Positions 59,211 to 64,000 of a stretch of DNA of 64,000 bases are shown piece after piece. The stretch covers positions 36,645,948 to 36,709,947 of the forward strand of contig OX638370.1 of assembly GCA_951812925.1 (NCBI GenBank), read 5' to 3'. The DNA is from Calliopum simillimum (taxonomy: Eukaryota; Arthropoda; Insecta; Diptera; Lauxaniidae). The notes beneath the pieces are model-generated. The model was not told the DNA's origin and did not search any database. It saw only the letters and a program-made list of their open reading frames with translations. The position numbers and the translations under genes were made by a program. Each line of letters begins with the position of its first letter. Positions within the stretch are counted from its first letter, which is position 1.

Positions 59211-60180
59211 TTTTAATACCCTACATCCAGGATATATTCACATTGTCCTTCCGTTTGTAATGCAAAGAAGGAGGCGTGGCAGATTTAGAAAAGTATATAT
59301 ATTCTTGATCAGCGTCAGCTCCTGAGTCGATATAGCCATGTCGTTCTGTCTGGCTGGCTGCCTTTGTGTGGAAATATATTTACACGTTAGCTCGTGGGAA
59401 AATGAGCAAAATCGATCAACGGACACGCCTACCGCCCATACAAAAAATACATATATCCAAAGTGAAACTTTAGGAGTATTTTTCACGACAATGCAACCAA
59501 AATACACATTAATAGTACAAATTGTAAGCGCAAACTCTGAGCAAAAACTGGTCGAATTCGGACAATAGGGAGTGGCACCTCGCATATAAGCAAAAGCTTC
59601 AAACTAAATTTTACTCAGATACTAAGAACTATAAATACAAGCTCTCAACAAAAACTGGGTGAAATCGGACAAGAGGACGTGGCACCTCCGATATAAGCAA
59701 AGCTTCAAAACACCATACTGAAAGCGAGTTTTGAGGTAATCGAACTAAATTTTACTGAGACACTAAGAACTATAAATGCAAGCTCTCAACAAAAACTGGA
59801 GGGAATCGAACAAGAGGGCGTGGCACCTCCCATATAAGCAAAAGCTTCAAAATGTTATGCTGAAAAAGTTTTTTGAGATAATTCATCTAAATTTCACTCA
59901 AATACTAAGGACTATAAATGCACGCTTTGAGCTAAAACTAGACGAACTCAGACAAGCGGGCGTGGCACCTCCCATATAAGCAAAAGCTTCAAAATCTATA
60001 CTGAAAAAGTTTTTTGAGATAATCCAACCAAATTTCTCTCAGACACTAAGAACTATAAATGCAAGCTCTGGCTGAACTAGGACAAAAAGGCGTGGCACCT
60101 CCCATTTAACTAAAATTTTCAAAATACTGCAGTGTAGGGTATTTAATGTTTTGTCATGCCAAAGGTTACACCCTTACTAG
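59211..60180 (+). mobile_element. DINE-1-like Helitron element, longest copy
   Basis: This one lies on the plus strand. The 5' end is near TTTTAATACCCTACATCC, and the 5' core has CTTGATCAGCGTCAGCTCCT and CGATATAGCCATGTCGTTC. There are about five internal units with GTGGCACCTCCCATATAAGC at roughly 140 bp spacing, then a decayed terminal stem (TTTTGTCATGCCAAAGG). It ends CCCTTACTAG at 60180. Frames at 59238-59585, 59338-59568 and 59776-59979 are by-products of the element. Confidence 0.82.
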
Positions 60181-60296
60181 TTTTACTTCATTTTATTAGA
60201 ATTTTTTTCAATGAATAGAAATAACTGTTAATATCCATAATATTAGGTTTCGTCCTCTTTAAAGAACGCCAATTTCTTAAATGACGAAAAAATTTC

Positions 60297-60640
60297 AGTG
60301 TGTAAAATAATAGCAGTGCTTTAGATTTTACGAGGAAAAGTTAGTGGGAAAGTCTCAATTCCAAAGAAAAAACGTAAAATAAAATTAAATGGTCAATTAG
60401 TTGTGGATTGATCCTTATTGAGTAGTACTTTCGAAGCACGGAATCAATCAGACGTTGGAATTTCTCGACAGTAAATCTTTCCATCTTGATCTAACCGTGT
60501 CCCACAATTCTCCCAAATTTTTAGGATTTTGCTTTCCCACTGCTTCCTTGACATCGTCCCATCGTCTGTTAACCTGCTGATTTATTTTGGTCTTTCAGTG
60601 GAATTTCTCCATTCAGCATAGGACAGTATAGTTAACTCCA
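60297..60640 (-). pseudogene. Tc1-like transposase C-terminal fragment with element end
   Basis: On the minus strand, RRWDDVKEAVGKQNPKNLGE then LWDTVRSRWKDLLSR is followed after a one-base shift by FQRLIDSVLRKYY. This matches the C-terminal VKxxVxxxxPxNLxELWxxVxxxW...CxxLIDSMPRR region of Tc1-type transposases. About 110 bp further on, CAGTGTGTAAAATAATAGCA (60297 onward on the plus strand) is a familiar end motif of such elements. The catalytic domain is missing. The fragment is inactive. Confidence 0.65.
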
Positions 60641-61064
60641 TCATTTACGCATAAAAAGGAGCATTCATAGTATTTTTTACTTACTAAAAAAGGACCTATA
60701 CTAAAGTAAGAGAAGCATTCTCAAACATTTATTTTAGTGTCGCCATGCTTCGCCGTCCTGGAAATATATTAAGGATCAAATAGAGTTTCAAGCCTTAGAG
60801 CATAATGTCTGTATCCTAAAGAGCCTGTCAAAACCATTTTTGTGGCACTATTGCACACTACTTCAGCACAGTTCATAATCAAGTCCATTGAGTACCCGTT
60901 ATGAACGAATGCCGTATCCAAAAATGATTTGTACTTTGCTTGAGTGCAGTAGTGTCATCGAATGTAGCCATGAATATTTTTGAATTGAAGTGAGTACAAT
61001 GAATGTTATTGAATAGACCCATGGATTGATAGCAGGTGACGTACATTATATGATGTACAACAAT

Positions 61065-61360
61065 CGATAAGGAAAGGTCGAAAATATATTTTGGACATAA
61101 CCAGAGGTATATTCGGTCTAACTCTCAGTATTGGGCATATTTTTGTAAGAAATTTACTGCACCAATCTATAGGCAAAGGTCAAAAATATATATTGGACAT
61201 AACCAAAGGTGTCTCCGTGCCCTCAAAGTGACCGTTTTGGGCCCATTTTAATAAAAAAAAAATTACTAAGCCAATCGACGGGGAAAGGATGAAATAATAT
61301 TTTGGAGATAATCATAGGTGTCTTCGAGCCCACTAAGTGACCGTTTTGGGCGCATTTTTT
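61065..61360. repeat. tandem repeat, about 105-110 bp, three units
   Basis: GGGAAAGGTCGAAAATATAT, TTTGGACATAACCAAAGGTG, AAGTGACCGTTTTGGGCCCA and TTACTAAGCCAATC recur near 61071, 61171 and 61281 with increasing divergence toward the first unit. Confidence 0.75.
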
Positions 61361-61364
61361 CAAC

Positions 61365-62540
61365 CTTCTTGTTGATCACTTAAACAGCATCTCATTTAGC
61401 ATACGCACATTTCATAAATCTAACCGTTCTTGGTGATGAATTTTACACATATGTCGTGCTTTCCAGCTGGGTATTTTCTGAACAGATAGTTGTGTGCGTC
61501 TGTCTAACTCTGCTCCATGGATTTGTCTGATTTTAAATGTTGCATGCATGTTTTAATGTCACGCGCATTTGTCTGTTTTTTTGAAAGACGTCTTCCTTTG
61601 CGGACACCCTCTAACACGATGCCTTCGTATTTTATGACGGAAGTCACGAAAGTTACGCATACTTTGCCCTTATGTGATACACACACCAATGCTAGCTATA
61701 TACGGGATAATATTATGCCATAAGTGTCAAACTGAATTGTGTTGTGTTTTGAAAAAGAAAATTAAAAGAAGATTCTCACAATTTTTCTTTATAAATTTTA
61801 TTAAATCATTTTATTAGGTTTTAATGCGTTCTTTTTTATTATGAAACCACTACAATACAATCGCTAAAAGTTTAAATTTGAGTGGGTCATTTTTTGGGGA
61901 ATTTTATTATAAGAGATCCGGGGTTTTGTTTACCAATGAAAAAAAATCGTTGACAGTCCAAAAATTAAATTAAAGTCAATTCTATTTTTTTAATTTTACT
62001 GAAATTTAAATTAGATTTGTATTGCAAGCTGTTAATTGCATTAATTCTGGTCACGTGCTACTTTGTCTAAAAATTTATTCAATTTATGCGTAAATGTCTA
62101 GAACCATTTCTATTTCAACTGTCATGTTCACTCAGCACTTTAAGAGGGTTCAAGGCAGTTGCGCAGAAAAACTGGTTACCAACCACCAATTTTAAAATTG
62201 AAACTAACCAACGCACGCATGAAGTCTATGCGCTAAAAGCACGTATTTTATGTAGATTATTGGGGTGTGTTATAAAAACTTTAAACGAATTATATGATAT
62301 TCGGAAAAAATTGCGTCTACAAAACTAAAAGTTTTCGTTGAAAGCGATCTGATAATTGGAGCTACATACCAACAGTACAGTGAAAGGAAAAACTGCGTCA
62401 AAATCTTATTAATTCTCACTATCTTGTTTAACAAAGTTTCTGCAAATTTCTTCCAATCATTATCATGAGTAAACGACGGAAGGCCTACAAGAAAAATATA
62501 ATACATACAAAAATTACAAGGACATATCCATAAAACAAAC
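61365..62540. other. upstream flank without recognised features
   Basis: Apparently single-copy. The frames at 61504-61723 (both strands) and 62086-62328 have no recognisable domain. I see no gene. Confidence 0.4.
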
Positions 62541-62544
62541 ATAA

Positions 62545-62784
62545 TCAGGCGTATCCTCAATTCCGATATTGATCGGAATCGGAATGGAATCAATCTTAAG
62601 GTACTCTGCATTTCAAAAACCAAAATGGATTCGCAATTTAAATGCAATAAATAAAATTTGCGCTGTCTTCAATCCGATTTACTGAAACGTTTTTCCGATG
62701 TGGTGTTCAATGTCGAAACGCAGAGAATCTTAAGATTGATTCCATTCCGATTCCGATCGAAATCGAAATTGAGAACATGTCTGA
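62545..62784. mobile_element. MITE family A, copy 2 (240 bp)
   Basis: The inverted ends contain GATCGGAATCGGAATGGAATC then AATCTTAAG and mirror each other over about 65 bp. Size, layout, end sequence (TCAGRCRTGTTCT-like) and the preceding ACATAA match the copy at 18623-18863. Frames overlapping it share RLIPFRFRS because they translate the two inverted arms. Confidence 0.8.
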
Positions 62785-62889
62785 ATATGATTGGGTTTTA
62801 CATTTGTTTCGTTTTTTGCTTGGGTTCTCAAGAAGTCTATGCCAACGTAGCAATATAGCAAGATTGGAATATATAAAAATTTTTCCATA

Positions 62890-63870
62890 ACATTTTTCGA
62901 CTTTTTGCAGCATTTCTCTACTTTTTCCAAAATTTTCGAGTCCATCAAAATTTTTGGACTTAGGCTTTATTTTTCTACTTTATCAAAACTTTTCGAATCT
63001 ATCAAAATTTTACGACTTTTAGCAAAACATTTCTCTTTACATATTTTAGAAAGTTTCCAAATTCATCAAAATGTTTCGACTTGCAACATTTTACAACTTT
63101 TTCCAAAATTTTGGAATCCATCGAAATTTTTCGACTTTTCCAACATTTTTCTACTTTTTCAAAAATTTTCGAATCCATCAAAGTTTTTCGACTTTTTCGA
63201 CATCTTTCGATTTATCGAATTCATCATAATTTTTCGACTTTTTTAAGATTTTACAACATTTCTCCACTTTTTTTAAAATTTTCGAATCCATCAAAATTTT
63301 TCGACTTTTCTAACATTTCTCGATTATTTGCAAAATTTTGCTACTTTTTCCAAAATTTCCGAATTTAACAAAATTTTTCGACTTTTTGCAACCTTTTGCT
63401 ACTTTTCCAAAATTTTCGAATCGATCAAAATTTAACTACTTTTTCCAAAATTTCCGAATTTAACAAAATTTTTCGACTTTTTTCCACTTTTTGCTACTTT
63501 TTCCAAAATTTGTGTATCCATCAAAATTTTTCGACTTGTTCAAAATTTTTCGACTCTTCTATTTTTTCCAAAATTTCCGAATCTGTCAACATTTTTCGAT
63601 TTTTTGCAATATTTTGCTACTCTTTCTAAATTTTCAAATACATCAAAATTTTTAGATTTTTGTTACTTTTTTTCAAAATTTTCGACTTTTTCAACATTTT
63701 GCTACTTTTTCAAAAATTGCCGAATTCATTAAAATTATTCGACTTTTTCTACATTTTTCGACTTTTTTTAACATCTATCAAAATTTTCCGACTTTTTTAA
63801 CATTTTTCTCGATGTTTTTTCCAAAATTATAGAATCGATCAAAATTTATCGACTTTTTCGACGACGAAGT
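62890..63870. repeat. AT-rich minisatellite, roughly 60 bp unit
   Basis: Units of 58-62 bp read TTTTTCGACTTTTTCAACAT, TTTCTACTTTTTCCAAAATT, TTCGAATCCATCAAAA. About sixteen copies are visible. It is the opposite-strand counterpart of the TCGAAAA-type arrays elsewhere. The phenylalanine-rich frames at 62905-63629 are translations of it. Confidence 0.87.
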
Positions 63871-64000
63871 GTTTCTACAATGCGGCTTTATTTTAAATTG
63901 GATGCCATTTTGTTAGAAATGAAAAATGTTGGGTTTGCTTTTCAAGAAAAGTTCACTTGAAGGTGTAGCAAGTTTAAAAAAATAATATCGTTCGATTGAC

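Noticed and set aside
59238..59979. Open frames of 67-115 codons near 59.2-60.0 kb
   Set aside because: They lie wholly within the Helitron-like element and read its internal repeats.
62086..62328. 80-codon plus-strand frame starting MRKCLEPFLFQLSC
   Set aside because: No motif, splice signal or homologue that I recognise; length is within what chance gives in this window.
62905..63629. Overlapping phenylalanine-rich plus-strand open frames of up to 113 codons
   Set aside because: They are translations of the 60 bp minisatellite at 62890-63870.

Overview
The window is eukaryotic, AT-rich and repeat-dense. It most likely comes from a higher (brachyceran) fly with a larger genome than Drosophila; a tephritid is my guess, but the sequence alone does not settle the family. 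The only host gene I can support is on the minus strand: the 5' part of Dscam1 (Down syndrome cell adhesion molecule 1). Coding exon 1 (52642 to 52582) holds the start codon and most of a signal peptide. The next coding exon (4169 to 3819) holds the end of the signal region and immunoglobulin domain 1. Both junctions are phase 1, have canonical splice sites, and join without breaking the frame. The window is therefore part of intron 2 (1-3818), one exon, a roughly 48.4 kb intron 1 (4170-52581), exon 1 with a probable 5' UTR (to about 52950), and upstream sequence to 64000.

Almost everything else is mobile or tandem DNA in the intron and upstream flank. Elements with clear termini are: a 145 bp hAT-type MITE with an 8 bp target duplication (7980-8140); a 705 bp foldback whose 287 bp arms differ at two positions (9916-10620); an internally deleted mariner (14529-15181); four DINE-1/INE-1-like Helitron-class elements (15196-16072, 33613-34045, 55658-56287, 59211-60180); a 1.87 kb hAT-type foldback with an 8 bp target duplication (39613-41500); a decayed DD37E Tc1/mariner-group transposase (37841-38757); a Tc1-like tail (60297-60640); a TA-flanked 820 bp element nested inside another element (46963-48189); and several small inverted-repeat MITEs, including one family present twice at 241 and 240 bp. 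Two fragments resemble the 3' end of a non-LTR retrotransposon (30055-30570, 46276-46396). Three broken non-host reading frames are recognisable, and two of them are split by hAT insertions.

Tandem arrays are the other main component. The most striking is a 2.1 kb pentanucleotide array of TACTC (26371-28464) with about 1.69 kb of unbroken perfect repeat. Others are a 95 bp monomer array just downstream of exon 2 (2300-3700), a 120 bp array (6710-7290), a 155 bp array at two places (22785-23770 and 55270-57290), and four AT-rich arrays built around the word TCGAAAA.

For function, the window shows how the first intron of Dscam1 has been enlarged by layered insertions. The pre-mRNA must carry long hairpins and a repeat of several hundred GAGUA units and still splice exon 1 to exon 2. 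I saw no RNA gene, CRISPR array or bacterial-style operon. Most short open frames are noise in AT-rich or repeated DNA.
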